Numbered from the stretch's first letter, positions 1 through 11,359 are shown. The stretch: 64,000 bases of DNA from Magnolia sinica (GCF_029962835.1 NC_080591.1:39873501-39937500); one strand, 5' to 3'. The notes: generated by a model from the letters alone, not told the origin. Made by a program: numbers and translations.

Positions 1-458
1 CATCAATGTGGGTCCTAACAGCCTTGAACATTAGAAATCGTTGTTTTCTATGTTATGGCCCTCTAGAAAATCGGTTTGACTTCATTTTTTGGCTCAATGC
101 CTAAAATGAGTTAAGGAATAGGATGAACGGTGTGGATGAGTCTCATACATCAAGGTGGGGCCCGCATAAGTGGCCCACCCAAAAACCTTAAATATAAGCA
201 TATATATATATATATGTGTGTGTGTGTTGTTGTAAGAACACCCAACTGTCTGTTCACACTTCACAGAACCCACATCCAGCATCCCTGGATGCTGGACGAT
301 TTGCATATAACACATAAAGGTGGGCCCCACCTACAGGTGTGCTGCCTAGGTGGGCCACCAAATGGTTGGATGGTGTGGATAAGACATACATCAAGGTGGG
401 ATCCATCCGAGTGGACCACACATCACACAAAATGAAAAAGAGAGGGAGAGTATGATAT
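1..458. repeat. Unclassified repeat inserted in (or replacing) the third ORF of copia element C1
   Basis: No supported coding sequence. The stretch contains two diverged, roughly parallel segments (about 118-190 and 365-432). Each has a 'ggatg..gtgtggat..' start, 'catacatcaaggtggg' and a GTGG/GGCCCAC core. A TA/TG microsatellite lies between them at about 198-231. The related copia H has coding sequence at the corresponding place (before 41896), so this block is foreign to the copia element. Its left end is outside the window, and no terminal repeat or target duplication could be confirmed. Confidence 0.5.
198..231. repeat. (TA)n-(TG)n microsatellite
   Basis: Alternating TA units run straight into TG units, a simple-sequence tract. 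Confidence 0.85.
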
Positions 459-617
459 TTTGATGAGCGGTTAAGAACCTTAGAGGAAAAGGTGGAAGGT
501 TTGCATGTATGCCAAGAGACTCAATTCAAATATATGCGAAAATACCTTCGGCGTATTAACAAGGGTTTACATCAACTTGATCCATCTATTCCTGCTCCGT
601 CTTTTAGTTCTAACTAG
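459..617 (+). pseudogene. C-terminal remnant of the copia third ORF (element C1)
   Basis: A 52-residue open frame ends in TAG. It matches the C-terminus encoded by the third ORF of element H (around 41898-42073): a heptad-like stretch (FDERLRTLEEKVE) followed by QFKYMRKYLRR and a Pro/Ser-rich tail (DPSIPAPS). The heptad spacing suggests a short coiled coil. The rest of the ORF upstream is replaced by unrelated repeat sequence. Here the frame runs through to the tail, whereas H has lost one nucleotide in the same segment, so this copy shows where the family's reading frame originally ended. Function unknown. Confidence 0.7.
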
Positions 618-1062
618 TAGTTATTCATATTGGGTTTGTAATAACTCCTAACTTTACTTGTGCTTGAATAGTACTTGAATATGTTATGATGCTTCATGTT
701 GATATTTTGATGCTAATCTATGGACATGTCTATGCTATTCACTCTCTTAAATCATACTCTTCTCTTATATTTTTTTGCTTCAATCCTCTCTTTCATTTTC
801 TTTCCTTTGTCATATTGTGACAAAAGGGGGGATAAATGTGGTATGATTCTTGATGGTATGTGTGATTGTGGAGATATATGGGAATATATTTTTTCTTGGA
901 TATGTATTTGATTAATACAGGTACTCTACAAATCACCTTCTCCTAGATTGAGGGGGAGTATTGGACTATGGGGGAGTTGTAGTGAGTTGTTGTAGCATTT
1001 CCGATGCATGATTCTTTATTGAACTGCTGCATGATTATTTAGTTGGTTTTTGTAACAAATTT
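618..1062 (+). other. 3' untranslated region of copia C1
   Basis: T-rich, non-coding, equivalent to 42074-42535 of element H. Both have a 'CATATTGTGACAAAA' block followed by a G run and later 'GGGGGAGT' blocks. The short open frame at 720-911 has no recognisable features and is taken as chance. Confidence 0.55.
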
Positions 1063-1077
1063 AATAAAGGGGGAGAT
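1063..1077 (+). other. Polypurine tract of copia C1
   Basis: AATAAAGGGGGAGAT lies immediately before the LTR start TG at 1078. This is the position and composition expected for the plus-strand primer. Confidence 0.8.
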
Positions 1078-1529
1078 TGTAAGTGCTATATTGGAAATCC
1101 AACACCCAAATTTGTCAAATTTTGTTGTGTCAAACCATTTAGAATCTATATCATGTTTTGATAAGTTGGAAAGATCATCTTCATGCATTTTAAGTTGTCC
1201 ACGTCATCGTCGAACTTTTCTACAATACAAGTTGAAGAACGTTAACAAAGTTCTAGACAACAAGCTCAAGTACAAGAAGTTCAAGTACAAGAACTGAAGT
1301 TTGAAGCTCAAGCTAAAGTTACAGATCACTACCTTAAGTCTAGCCCAAGTTCAAGACTTCAAGGACAAGGCTCATATACTTCAAGTAATCAAAAGCGATC
1401 AATGTTTCGATGTTTCAAACTCACAAACAAGGTATGGATGACCCTAGATTGACCATACGATGGGTCATATTGATTGCATATTGAATTTGGGTCAATGTAT
1501 AAGTTTATAAGATTTTCTTCAACTAGTCC

Positions 1530-1835
1530 TAGTCATTGTTCGACTAGTCCAAGCACTGGCTCGACCAGTCCAAAGTGTTTCTTGACCAATCCAAGATTTG
1601 TTGAGATTTTTTGAGAATTTTTGGTAATGGCTCGACCAGTCGTCGACACTGCTCGACCAGTTGAGTGAACAATCTTGACCAGTCGTGCAGTGCTCGACTC
1701 AAAGTCCAACAAGCTTTTCTGGTCCCACTCGACCAGTCTAGTAACGGCTTTATCCTATCAGGCCAGAAATTTTAAAAATTGGTTGGTGCTTCGACCAATC
1801 GAACTGACCCTTAGACTAGTCAAGGGAATAAAATT
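1530..1835 (+). promoter_or_regulatory. Cluster of CGACTAGTCG-like self-complementary motifs, U3 of C1
   Basis: Repeated copies and one-base variants occur (CGACTAGTCC, CGACCAGTCG, CGACCAGTTG, GACCAGTCG). They are separated by unrelated spacers and all lie just upstream of the TATA box at 1841. Equivalent clusters occupy the same place in the LTRs of H and D. Confidence 0.7.
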
Positions 1836-1840
1836 TTTAC

Positions 1841-1850
1841 CTATAAATAG
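1841..1850 (+). promoter_or_regulatory. TATA box of copia C1 LTR
   Basis: CTATAAATAG, followed by AGGACGAATCTCAG. The same TATA context recurs in both H LTRs. Confidence 0.7.
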
Positions 1851-2865
1851 AGGACGAATCTCAGAGTTTTTCATTCATTCCAAGCCTAATCAAGTCATCA
1901 CTTTGAGAGATAAGTTCTTGCAATTGTTAAGCTATAACTTATTCATTTTAGATTCTATTTATAGCTTTTTGTATTTGATTTTGTGATCTTTGTTCAATTC
2001 TATTATATTAAAAAAGGGGAATTGTGATTTACCATTTTGAGATCAAAATCAAATCAAGCTAGCCTAGGTTAATTTAATTTAAAAATCATTTAGACCTAAA
2101 ATCCTTTCATTTGTGAGATTAGACATTGAATATCTACGTCTACATCGAATTAGTTCTATCGGGCTACATCAGAATCTTTAAATAAGTATTTTAATTTTCT
2201 GCATTTTTTGGTTTGTGAGATTCAGCCAAGAAAAACTCATTGTGGGGTTTTTATAATTGTGTACGCCCATTTGAAAGACACACTTATAAAGGTTTTAAGG
2301 TGAACCTTAGAAAACCTTATTTCATAGTGAAAATCAATATCCCAGGGGTGTGGATATTGGGAGTGGAGTAGTTGTGTGGCTATTTGCTAACAGTTTGTGT
2401 ATACATAAACAAACCACTATAATTCCTGGAGTTGTGGTGGATGATTGAATTTGTTTATGTGTGTGAATGTTGTAATTTACTTTATGTACTTGTGGTGAAT
2501 AGTATAATTTACTTTATGCACTTGTGGTGAATGTTGTAATAACTTAGTTTATTTTCTTTGCCTCTTTATTAGTTTGGGTTTTTTATAGTTACAAACGTTC
2601 TAATAATGTTGTCCTGCCATAAGCCTTTGGTTTTTGGTGTTAGGTTGTCCTTACAACTCAGTTTGTATCAACCTCTCAAGACTAGTGGATTTGAGGTTAT
2701 TATTTACTTGTGCTATTTTATTATTTGATTGTGCTATCTATCTTTGTATTCCACATTTATTTTTTAATTTGTCATAGTCCTATTCACCCCCCCCCCCCCC
2801 AAGGACTTAGAGCTCGGCCTTCTCAGAATGGCCTCCTAAAATCAATGCCCCAGTAATCGAATGCC

Positions 2866-3084
2866 TTAATGATAATAATTGGGTTTAGTGGCATCACGAG
2901 ACAGACCTCTCAATTTCTGATAACGCTCACAAGCTTTGCAAAACTCATGAGTTTCTCTAAACATCATGGGCCAGTAAAAGCTGCACTGTAAAACTTTAGC
3001 CGTGGTCTTTTTAGCAGAAAAGTGACCACCATAAGCTTGAGAATGACAAAAGGAGATGACACTCTGATGTTCATTGTCTAGCAC
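2866..3084 (-). pseudogene. Element B integrase, zinc-binding N-terminal domain
   Basis: The translated segment contains an HHCC pattern: CHSQAYGGHF, then about 28 residues, then CKACERYQ. This is the integrase zinc-binding (H2C2) domain with the FYWP motif that is usual in Ty3/gypsy elements. The catalytic core would follow to the left but is interrupted by copia C1 at 2826. There is therefore no complete integrase here. Confidence 0.8.
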
Positions 3085-4661
3085 ACATCTCCTTAGAATT
3101 TGGTATGAGCAACATTTAAATAAATAAGGATCATCCCAGAAGAACTTATGTACTTCGATGAAGAATTTTTTTTCTTATCTTGCGTAGTCTAATGTGTTGA
3201 CATGAAACCTGTGGCAAGATAACTTACAATGTCAGCAAACCAAGGTAGTTGGGAGAGTTTAAACAGTTGTTTGTCAGGGAATATGTCGTTTATAGGTGTT
3301 GTCTCAAGGAGATCGGGAAGATCAAGTCTTGAGAGATAGTTAGCCACTATGTTCTCTACTCCCTTTTTGTCTCGTATTTCTAAGTCGAATTCCTGGAGTA
3401 GAGGATCCATCTTATCAAGTGGGGCTTAGCATCATTCTTGGAAAGAAGGTACTTCAGCACCGCATGATCAATGTAGATGATGATCTTGGATCCAATCAAA
3501 TAAGACCTAAATTTGTCCAGAGCGAATACTATGGCTAAGAGTTCCTTCTCCGTAGTAGAGTAGTTTACTTAGGCAGAATTTAGAGTTTTACTCGCATAAT
3601 GAATAACATTGGAATTCTTCTCTTTTCTCTGCCCTAACATCGCCCCAATAGCATAATTAGATGCATCACACATAATCTCAAAAGGCATGCTCCAGTCAGG
3701 TGGCTGCATGATAAGAGCGGTAGTCAACATACCTTTGAGCTTAGAAAAAACTCTCTGACATTCTTCACTCTACTTGAATAGGGTATCCTTTTGGAGAAGA
3801 TTCCATAAAGGACGAGAGAGATGACTAAAGTTCTTTATGAATCGTCTATAAAATTTGGTGTGTCTTAAGAAGAATCGCATATCACGTATGCTCTTAAGTG
3901 GAGGTAGGTTAAGGATAGGCTTAATTTTTGCCTTGTCTACCTCAATTCCCTTCGACGAAATTATATGCCCAAAAAAAAATCATTTAGTAACCATGAAATG
4001 ACACTTTTCCCAATTCAGAATCAAATTCTTTTTCTCACATCTCTTCAGCACATTTTTTAAATTTTCTAGACATTGATGGACCAAAGACAGAGAAGTTGTC
4101 TATGAAGACCTCTAAATATTGCCCCACCATGTCAGAAAAAATACTCAACATGCATTGCTGAAAAGTGGTGGGGGCATTACATAGACCGGATGACATCCTT
4201 CGATAAGAAAATGTGCCAAAGGGACATATGAATGTTGTCTTTTAATTAACTTTAAGGGCTATCTTTATCTGGTTGTAGCCCGAATATCCGTCAAGGAAGC
4301 AGTAGTAAGAATGACTAGTTAGCCTTTCCAAAATTTGATTAATGAAGGGCAAATGAAAGTGGTCCTACCTTATGATGGTATTCAATTTTCTATAATTAAT
4401 CCACATTCTCCAACTAGTAGTGACTCTAATTGGCACGAGTTCATTATCAACATTGGCTACGATGGTGATTCCGGACTTCTTAGAAACCACCTGAGTTGGA
4501 CTCACCCATTGACTGTCGGATATAGGGTCTAGGATACCCACATCCAACAACTTAAGTATCTCAGCCTTAACCACTTCTTTCATATTTGGATTGAGTCGAC
4601 GTTGTGGTTGTCGGGAGGTTTTTGCATTATCCTCAAGATGAATGCGATGAGTACAAATCAA
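3085..4661 (-). pseudogene. Element B reverse transcriptase and RNase H, degenerate
   Basis: The N-terminal RT part is clear at 4661-4365 on the minus strand: IHLEDNAK, QRRLNPNMKEVVKAEILKLL, WVSPTQVVSKKSG, and YRKLN near the end. Downstream, matches continue through many stops and frameshifts to RNase H and its tether (3410-3189: [23 protein letters not shown]). These residues are characteristic of Athila-type plant Ty3/gypsy pol. The run of conserved blocks is continuous, but no open frame covers more than a fragment, so this is a dead copy. Confidence 0.8.
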
Positions 4662-4776
4662 TGGGTCAATTCCTTTAAAGTCCGAAATAGACTATCCAAG
4701 GGCTCCTTTATGCTCAATGAGAGTGGAGATAAACACACTCTTATTACTTCTCTAAGTGAAAAGAAATCACCACTGG

Positions 4777-5500
4777 TTATGTCTCATCTTGACCTAAAAA
4801 GATATATTTAAGATCAGAAAGCAAAGGTTTTAGGTCAAGCTTTGGCGCTTTGAGGCTAGACAGTAGAGGCACTACATCCGTTTGAGGTAATTCTTCAAAT
4901 TGTGGCCTCCACCAGTTAACTTCAAGTACCAGCATAGCATTGAGCACGACATCCATCACCCTAATCATATCATCATCTGAATCAGGAGAGTGGGCCAAAC
5001 ATGTCTTTAGAGGGTCAGAGTATAGAGTCAAAAGTGCTCTATTTTCCACAAAAGAATCTATCAAATTAATGTCATGGATATCATCAACATCCTCTGCATG
5101 TTTACTCATGTTGAAAAAAATATTGAGCTCCAATGTCATCTTTCCAAAAGATAAATTCATAATTTCATTCCTATAATTAATGATAGCATTTGATGTAGAA
5201 AGGAATGGGCGAGCAAGAATGATGGGAATTTGGGTGCTCATATCTACGATGAGTTGAATATTCAAGACAATAAAGTCTACGAGATAGTAGAATTTATCAA
5301 CTTGTACCAACACATCCTCAATCATCCCTCTCGGTACACGAGCAGAGTGATCTACAAGTTATAATGTGGTCCTGATGGGTTTTAATTCACCTAGACCTAA
5401 TTGTTCGTATACTAAGAAAGGAATAAATTATTGCTCGCTCCTAAGTTAATAAGTGTGTGCTCAATCTAGTGATTCCCTATTATACAAGTGATAGTTGGGG
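4777..5500 (-). pseudogene. Element B aspartic protease, active-site Asp changed
   Basis: Minus-strand translation gives the retroviral-type protease of Athila-like elements. The flap and C-terminal part is VLVQVDKFYYLVDF, then IPIILARPFLSTSNAIIN. The active-site loop lies upstream at about 5435-5460. It reads INLGASNN where the family has (I/L)DLGAS, so the catalytic Asp appears to be Asn. The segment 5325-4777 is open, but the N-terminal part contains stops. Upstream, the frame joins the gag end encoded at 47204 and beyond if the inserted DNA is removed. Confidence 0.7.
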
Positions 5501-5604
5501 TACCAGATCTTTATATTTTTGTGGCTCATCTTGCTTGAGGATGGCACTTACCTTTTTTGTCAGAAAAATTTTCTTTTGAATGTTTTGCCATCTTTTGGTA
5601 GTAT

Positions 5605-5609
5605 ATAGA
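5605..5609. repeat. Target-site duplication of D, left copy (ATAGA)
   Basis: ATAGA occurs here and again at 47199-47203, exactly outside the two ends of LTR D. Confidence 0.8.
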
Positions 5610-5617
5610 TCTAAGTG
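5610..5617 (+). repeat. First 8 bp of solo LTR D
   Basis: TCTAAGTG aligns with TGTAAGTG, the start of the C1 and H LTRs, so the terminal TG has become TC. The rest of D resumes at 45339, displaced by element A. Confidence 0.7.
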
Positions 5618-5905
5618 TGTAGACACCCCACCTAGGCAAAGATCTCGAGAAGGCTAAGGCAATCCAGGAACCGTGATCTATCCGAACCCGAAACCCTAAC
5701 CCAAACCTTACTCGAATCCGAAACCCTAATCCAAACCGTACCCGAACCCGAAACCCTAATCTAAGTCATTAGAACCTCCCAAATCTAGAACACAATTAGA
5801 GCCAAGACAGCCTAGAAATACACCTGGCCGAACCAAAAACCTACAAAAGGACCACTGGACAAACCAACACGCCACACGAGGACAGCACGTGCGAGCCTGG
5901 CCCGG

Positions 5906-5990
5906 GTAGTAGTTAGACTACCGCCGCCGGTAGTTTGACTACCGCCGCCGGTACTTTGACTACCACTGGCGGTACTTTGACTGTCACCGC
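5906..5990 (+). promoter_or_regulatory. GGTAGT..GACTACC palindrome cluster, U3 of element A
   Basis: Three to four copies of a self-complementary unit of about 20 bp (GGTAGTTTGACTACCGCCGC and variants) lie end to end. They sit about 220 bp upstream of the TATA box. The unit recurs in the 3' LTR (33638-33695) and, strikingly, upstream of both antisense genes of the element (29182-29335, 31980-32036). Confidence 0.75.
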
Positions 5991-6212
5991 TCGCGGCCTG
6001 CGTGTGAACCTCTAGTGACAGTTGTCTCAGTGTCCGAAAGTCAACTTTCTCAGAAAACTACCCCCCTATCCGAGCTTATTTACCATTTTACCAATCTCAA
6101 TAACCAATGAGAGTGCGCCACATGGCGTCTCTCTCTCCAACCAACCATAACTTGCCACATCAGCTTTTACCCCTTCTAAACCCCACAATTACCATAAAAC
6201 CATTAGAGAAGG

Positions 6213-6221
6213 CTATAAATA
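6213..6221 (+). promoter_or_regulatory. TATA box of element A 5' LTR
   Basis: CTATAAATA in the LTR. It is conserved in the 3' LTR after the H insertion (44513-44521). Confidence 0.65.
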
Positions 6222-7019
6222 GTTTCCATCATCCACTTCTCATTTCCAAGCTTAAGTGAGAATGAGAGGGAAAGAGGGAGGAAGAGAGTGAGGGTGAGGA
6301 GGAGCTTCCAAGCCTCAAAGTCCAAATTTTTCAGCTATCCCCTTAGCTCATTCCCTATCTTTCCAACCATCCTGATCCTCAAGTCAAGCACAGATTGATT
6401 ATGGCTCAATCCATGTCTTAGCTTACTCGAGAATCAAGCCAAAGGTCCATTTATTTTACATATAAGCATTTTTCATGACATCTATTCCCTCCGCAACCAC
6501 CCTGCTTCTGTAGATCTCTAGTGAAGGTATGTTCTGTGACTTTCCGTACACCGGATCCTATCACATCAAAAAATTCCTCTTGATCTAGTCCATTTTCTTG
6601 CCTCTTTGCATAAGCATCATCACATCTGCCTTCTAGACACACCGCTGGATGTATGCTCTATGGCTCGCTGAAATCTCAGATCTTGCCGCACCAGAAATCC
6701 ATGTGTACCTAATCCTATCTCAACCACATTATTCATCCCTTAAGATTGTTTTACCACACAAAGTAGAGATTGTATGTTCGTACGGGCAGAGAGGGTGCCT
6801 AACACCTTCCCTCTTTGTAACTGAAGTCCCTTACCCGGAATCCGAGATTGCAGACTAGGAGTCAATCTAAGGTAGGAGAGTCTTCGAATTTCTCCAACCT
6901 TACGTATTTCGTGGGTTCTAACCGACTGTGGGATTTTGAGAGTTATTGGCTAGTGACGACTCCAACATCCAAATTTACTATAAACCCAGCATGGGTGCCG
7001 ATTTTCAGTGTCTATAGAA

Positions 7020-7037
7020 TGACGACTCCACTGGGGA
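7020..7037 (+). other. Primer-binding site of element A
   Basis: TGACGACTCCACTGGGGA lies 3 bases after the LTR end. The family consensus begins TGGCGACTCC, so one base differs. It is complementary to the 3' end of a tRNA (…CCA), as used by Tat-lineage elements. Confidence 0.75.
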
Positions 7038-7163
7038 CTGTGCTAGAGCACACTAGCTGAGACCCGACTCGAAAACGTGTGGTAATCTAGTCTCAAGGGA
7101 TTCATCAATGCATTCACCAAAAAAAATCTTTGACTTGTACTTTCTTAGTCACAGATCCGAACC

Positions 7164-9125
7164 ATGACCACTCGATCCCACACATCCATGACCTCTCAAG
7201 CTACCCATGAAGAAGAGTTGGCAGCTCAGCTAGCTCCCGAAACAACAACACCTGCACTTACACCAACACCCGCGCCATTACCTCCAGTAGCTCCAACAGA
7301 CCCACAAGTCAATACAACCATGCAAGAGATGGCCCAAAGTCTCCGAGCAATGTAAGAACTACTACTTTGCCTAGTATCAAATGTCATACCAAATACATAG
7401 GCAACCCAACCTAGTGTACAGAACAGTTCAATCCCTCAAACTCCTTTTGCTTTTCCCCTCATTCCTCCTGTAAATCTTGTTCTCCCTCTCCCAGAAGAGT
7501 CAGCACAGGATCAACGGCAGCTAGCAAACAGAAGTAACCCTCCCACGCATGTCTACTCAGCACATCACAACAATCAGGTTATAACACAAGTTCCCTTTAA
7601 CGGGAAGCACAGACAAGAACTAGAGGATGTCCATAAAGGGGGCCAGTTTCGAGTCCAATTCACTCCCCCTAACGGGAGTAACATCCCGGAATTAACAGAT
7701 ACCCTAGGCGGGAGCCATTTCCGAACATCACACCCTCCTCCAAAAGGGAGTGGCATTCAATTCTAGCTACCTCCTGCCACCGGGAGCCCACCGTCTTTCC
7801 AGCAACCCCCCATTCTTGATCCATACGAAAAGGAAGCAGCACAAGCCCTACAGCAAGGGCCAAGATATCCGCAGCAAGGCAAGTCAAAAATTGAGGAATT
7901 ATGAGAGCAGTTGGAAATTGTGCAAAATCAGCTTTAGAGACAGCAAGGAGTGGATCACCTATCCACCAAGTTCAGAAATCTATGTCCTTTCCCTGATGCC
8001 CAGGTCCCTCTAAACTTCGAGGTACCCAAATTTAAAAGGTATGATGGTAACGGGTGCCCCACAGCACATCTAAAAACTTTTTGTGAGGAACTCAATGCGA
8101 TAGCAGGGAACGATAGAGCCTTGATAAGGCTCTTACAGAAGTCCCTTAAAGGTGACACTTTGTATTGGTACACTTTACTGGACAACCATCAAATCAGAAC
8201 TTGAAAAAGACTCTCCTAGGCATTCATTGACAGATTTTTCGTACAATCTGAACATGGCTCCGAGAAGGGCAGATCTGGTTGCTTGAGATAAAAAAGCGAT
8301 GAATCATTGTCAGTATACGTGGGATGATGGCGGGCCGTAGCAACTTGAATGAGAAACCCCATCGATGACAAAGAATAAATATCCATGATCATTCATTAAG
8401 AAAATCCTAGCATTTCAAGATATCTGATCTCGTACCCATACATAAACTTTTCTCAACTTATCCGAGCTAGAGAACAAGTAGAAGCCAGGATCAGAGCCGG
8501 AACCATTTCCCCATGGCCACACTAGGTCCCCACAATCAGAAGAAACAAAGTTAAGGGGAAACCTATTAGATACGGGAATGGAAACGACACTGCTCCCGCA
8601 CAACGCACTCAAGGTAATTAGTACGCTCCGCAACCAGAGCCACAGCAAGATAGGCAGTACCAGCCACAATCAAATAGGCAGAACCAAATACAGCAAGCCC
8701 AATAGGGACATCAGGCACAGCCGCCACAACAACAACAACAGCCTAAGGGAAATACTCAATACAAACAGGCAATGTTAGGCAGGAAGTTCACCCCTTTAGT
8801 ACAAACATATAGTCAGGTTCTGATAATGTTAATGCAAAAACAGCTTTTGACACCACTCCAGCCTCGACTTCCACCTAATCCTTTACCACCTAGTTATAAC
8901 GAAAATCAGTATTGCACATATCACCAGGCTCCTAACCATTTAATAGACCGCTGCTTCACTTTGAAGCATGCAGTACAAGATTTAATTGAAAGCCAGAAGA
9001 TTGCGATCACCCCACAAGCTAACAATACGGCTCAAGCCAACATTCTCCAAAATCTCCTGTCATCACATCAAGCGGGACCCAGCACACCTAGTACCTCTAC
9101 CGTCAACCACATTGAGGGAGGGTAA
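7164..9125 (+). pseudogene. Element A gag
   Basis: Capsid polyprotein, broken by several in-frame stops (for example at 7353, near 7765 and 8202) but staying in one frame from the ATG at 7164. The N-terminus is Thr/Pro-rich (TTRSHTS, then TPTPAPLPPVAPT). The Retrotrans_gag core is at about 7950-8300 (VPKFKRYDGNGCPTAHLKTF, LLQKSLKGDTLYWY). A CxxH..HxxxxC knuckle-like element (CTYHQAPNHLIDRC) is near 8915-8960. These blocks are typical of the Tat lineage. Several stops fit loss of Trp or Gln codons by C-to-T change. Downstream, the same frame runs on into the protease region. Confidence 0.8.
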
Positions 9126-10784
9126 CCCATGTACTCCTCTCCACATCATTCTATACAAGCAATCATGCCTAGCACAACAAACCAAACATGGGGACACCGA
9201 CAAGGGCAATCGCCTGGGCAATAGGTATTCCTTGAAGCAGCACTAACAACACAGCCTCTCATATTCCTTGAGGCAGCACCAACAACACAGCCTCTCGTCC
9301 TCGAAGCATCACTCACTAGGTCACATCCTCAATATCACACTCCCCAAGGGACACATCCAGCCCCAGCCTTGGCAAATCCAAAAAGGTCAAATTCTAAACC
9401 CCTCATTCTTCCAATAGGCCTCCCTGATCTAGCCCCACTAACCTTTCAAGGGGCACCCTCGGTCCAAACACCAAGCTTTCTAATGCCACACCAACTAGCA
9501 CATGCTCGGAGGATCCTTCAAGTGCAGGAAGAAAACCCCATCGTCAAATCTCACCAAGATTTGGTCACATCCCAAGAAAAATCATTAAGTCCATCACAAA
9601 TAGCTCCGACAACAACTTCTCAGCCTCAAGAACCAATGATCTACCTGTAAGGGAGGACGATTCCCTCCTATAACATGAAGGTAGTCCCATGACATTACCC
9701 AGAAGGTCCCAAAGTAGGCAACAACGGAAGGTATTTTAGGAGAGACAACTAGAACCCAAAGGAAACTCAGGGAACTTTATCGGGAACCACCCATAAACCC
9801 GATGCTACTTATGACATAGCAGCTCAGCTTAAATCCATCCCCGCACAAATTTCTATCTGGGAACTCTTATACACATCAAGATCGCATCGAGAAATCTTTG
9901 CGAAAACATTGAATGATGCACATATCTCCCCTAACGTACCTCCCGAAATGGTGGCAAGTATGATCGGACAACTCCTCGCACCATGAGCCATCACTTTCTC
10001 TGATGCGGAGTTGTCACCCGAAGGTCGTAAACATGGGCGCTCATTAAATATAGTTGTTCATTATGAGAATTTCAAAGTTCCACTCGTACTCATAGATAAC
10101 GGATCAAGCCTAAATGTTTGCCCTTTGAGAACTGCTGAACGTTTAGGGATAAAATCATCTTCCTTCCGACCCAGTACTATGAGCATCCGAGCCTTCGATA
10201 ATTCCCGGAGGCAAGTAGAGGCAGAAGTTGACATTGAAATACAAATTGGACTTGACATGACTCTTGTTACATTCTAGGTCATTGACATCCCTGCCTCATT
10301 TAACCTTCTGTTGGGGCGGCCATGGCTCTATGTTGTTAGAGTCATCCTATCCACTCTCCATCAAAGGGTTAAATTCCCTTCGGGAAATCGAATCATCTCA
10401 GTATTGGTAGAGCCAAAAATCATCCTACCGGTGACGGTCAATATCCCAGAAACTGACATCCCAGTGATTAACGTTAAGCACACCGAGGGTGACATATCGT
10501 ATCATAGTTTCGAGTTCGAAATTGTCAACATAATCGCCAATCCACGCCCTCTTGCTGCTGAATATGTCATCCCCCCTGCTGAACGATTAATTTTGAACTA
10601 CCGAATTGAATTCCATGAAAAAGGTATGGTAGTAAAGCCAGCATGTGCCAACGTGCAAAGACAGGGACTGAGATATCAACTGACACCAGAAGATCAGGTC
10701 ACAAGGCCAAAAAAGAAGCAACTGTTCAAATGCACACCCATCAAATTTGTCAAGGCCGGAATAGTCTACGATGACATCTCTTGA
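9126..10784 (+). pseudogene. Element A linker and aspartic protease
   Basis: A Pro/Ser/Gln-rich linker (9126-9960) is followed by a retroviral-type protease. The active-site loop VLIDNGSSLNVCP is at 10083-10121, with the Asp codon at 10095. The C-terminal block LLGRPWLY is at about 10308-10331. The IDNGSS form is normal in this lineage. A duplicated 39-bp segment in the linker (about 9228-9300) repeats a TTQPLxFLEAA-like phrase. The frame is the same as gag, with stops near 9122, 9646, 9672 and 10276, so it was probably one gag-protease reading frame. It ends at 10784. Confidence 0.75.
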
Positions 10785-11359
10785 GGATCACCTCCAGCGG
10801 CTCAAACTCACAGAATATTCTAGCTAGGAATCCATTTGGCCACCCATACAGTGGGATAAGATCCTCAAGACATCAAAAGCACACTCAACGCTAGGGGCAG
10901 AACCCCCAAACCCATCACATGAAGCTAGGGGCATGGAAACAGGTCCACCGATGAAGGACCCAAGACCAAAGGTGCCCCTTACAAAGGATACAGGCAAGAA
11001 TGGGGAGACACCTATCTCCATCCGCAGTCAAGGGGACACATCCCCGCCACTAGCTCAGCAGCACAAGGGGCAGAAGCAGCCTATCCATTGGATTGATAAA
11101 GGGAAGTGGCCTTCCCTTGATTGGACAGACATCAGGATCCCACCGCAAGGTGAATCCGAAGAGCCCAAGGAGCTCCAGCTTCTGAGCAAAGAGATCGAAT
11201 CAGACTCCGACTTTGAGCCCAGCCTAGCAGACATCATGGTCATCAAGACGGATGACCCTCAGAAACAGATAGAGCAGAACAGTAGGATCGAAAAGGTGAA
11301 AGAGTTAGGATGAACGACTATCCCCCTAACGATCGAATCAGCCGGTAGGCCATCCATGG
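10785..11359 (+). pseudogene. Element A protease-RT spacer
   Basis: Low-complexity, charged and Pro-rich coding-like sequence, with frames switching between 10933 and 11640. It links the protease (frame 0 by position) to RT (frame 2). I recognise no domain. The A-rich stretch at 11470-11600 encodes a Lys/Ser/Thr-rich segment that may be a later expansion. Confidence 0.45.

Larger units (their letters stand above)
1..2825 (+). mobile_element. 3' end of Ty1/copia element C1 (SIRE/Maximus-like, related to H)
   Basis: The order is: C-terminus of a third ORF (459-617), a long AT-rich 3' untranslated stretch (618-1062), a polypurine tract, then a 3' LTR ending at 2825. The same order and recognisable sequence occur in the complete element H (41896-44325), including the conserved 'TTGTGACAAAA-GGGGG' block near 815. 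On the right it abuts minus-strand Athila-like pol (element B), so C1 is inserted in the integrase part of B. The other end of C1 and its target duplication lie off the window; the right copy would be GAATG at 2826-2830. Confidence 0.8.
1078..2825 (+). repeat. 3' LTR of copia C1 (1748 bp)
   Basis: Begins TGTAAGTGCTATA and ends CTTCTCA, the TG...CA form. It is homologous end to end with the solo LTR D and with the LTRs of H. U3 carries a cluster of CGACTAGTCG-type motifs (about 1530-1835), then CTATAAATAG at 1841-1850. A run of 14 C lies at 2787-2800 close to the end, followed by 'AAGGACTTAG'. Short open frames inside (for example 1675-1986) are not genes. Confidence 0.88.
2826..5609 (-). mobile_element. 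Element B, left part: Athila-like Ty3/gypsy pol (protease to integrase start)
   Basis: Read on the minus strand from 5609 down to 2826, the order is end of gag linker, protease, reverse transcriptase, RNase H, and the zinc-binding start of integrase. This is standard Ty3/gypsy order. Its gag, primer site and 5' LTR are at 47204-50505. The two halves were separated by insertion of D and then A. At the left end it is cut by copia C1. The 3' portion and 3' LTR are outside the window. Confidence 0.85.
5618..7016 (+). repeat. 5' LTR of element A (1399 bp)
   Basis: Starts TGTAGACACCCCACC and ends TTTCAGTGTCTATA (TGTCTACA in the 3' copy). It matches 33340-33781 joined to 44331-45333 throughout. U3 has a palindromic GGTAGT..GACTACC cluster (5906-5990), then GGCTATAAATAG near 6211. 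Open frames inside are not genes. Confidence 0.9.
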
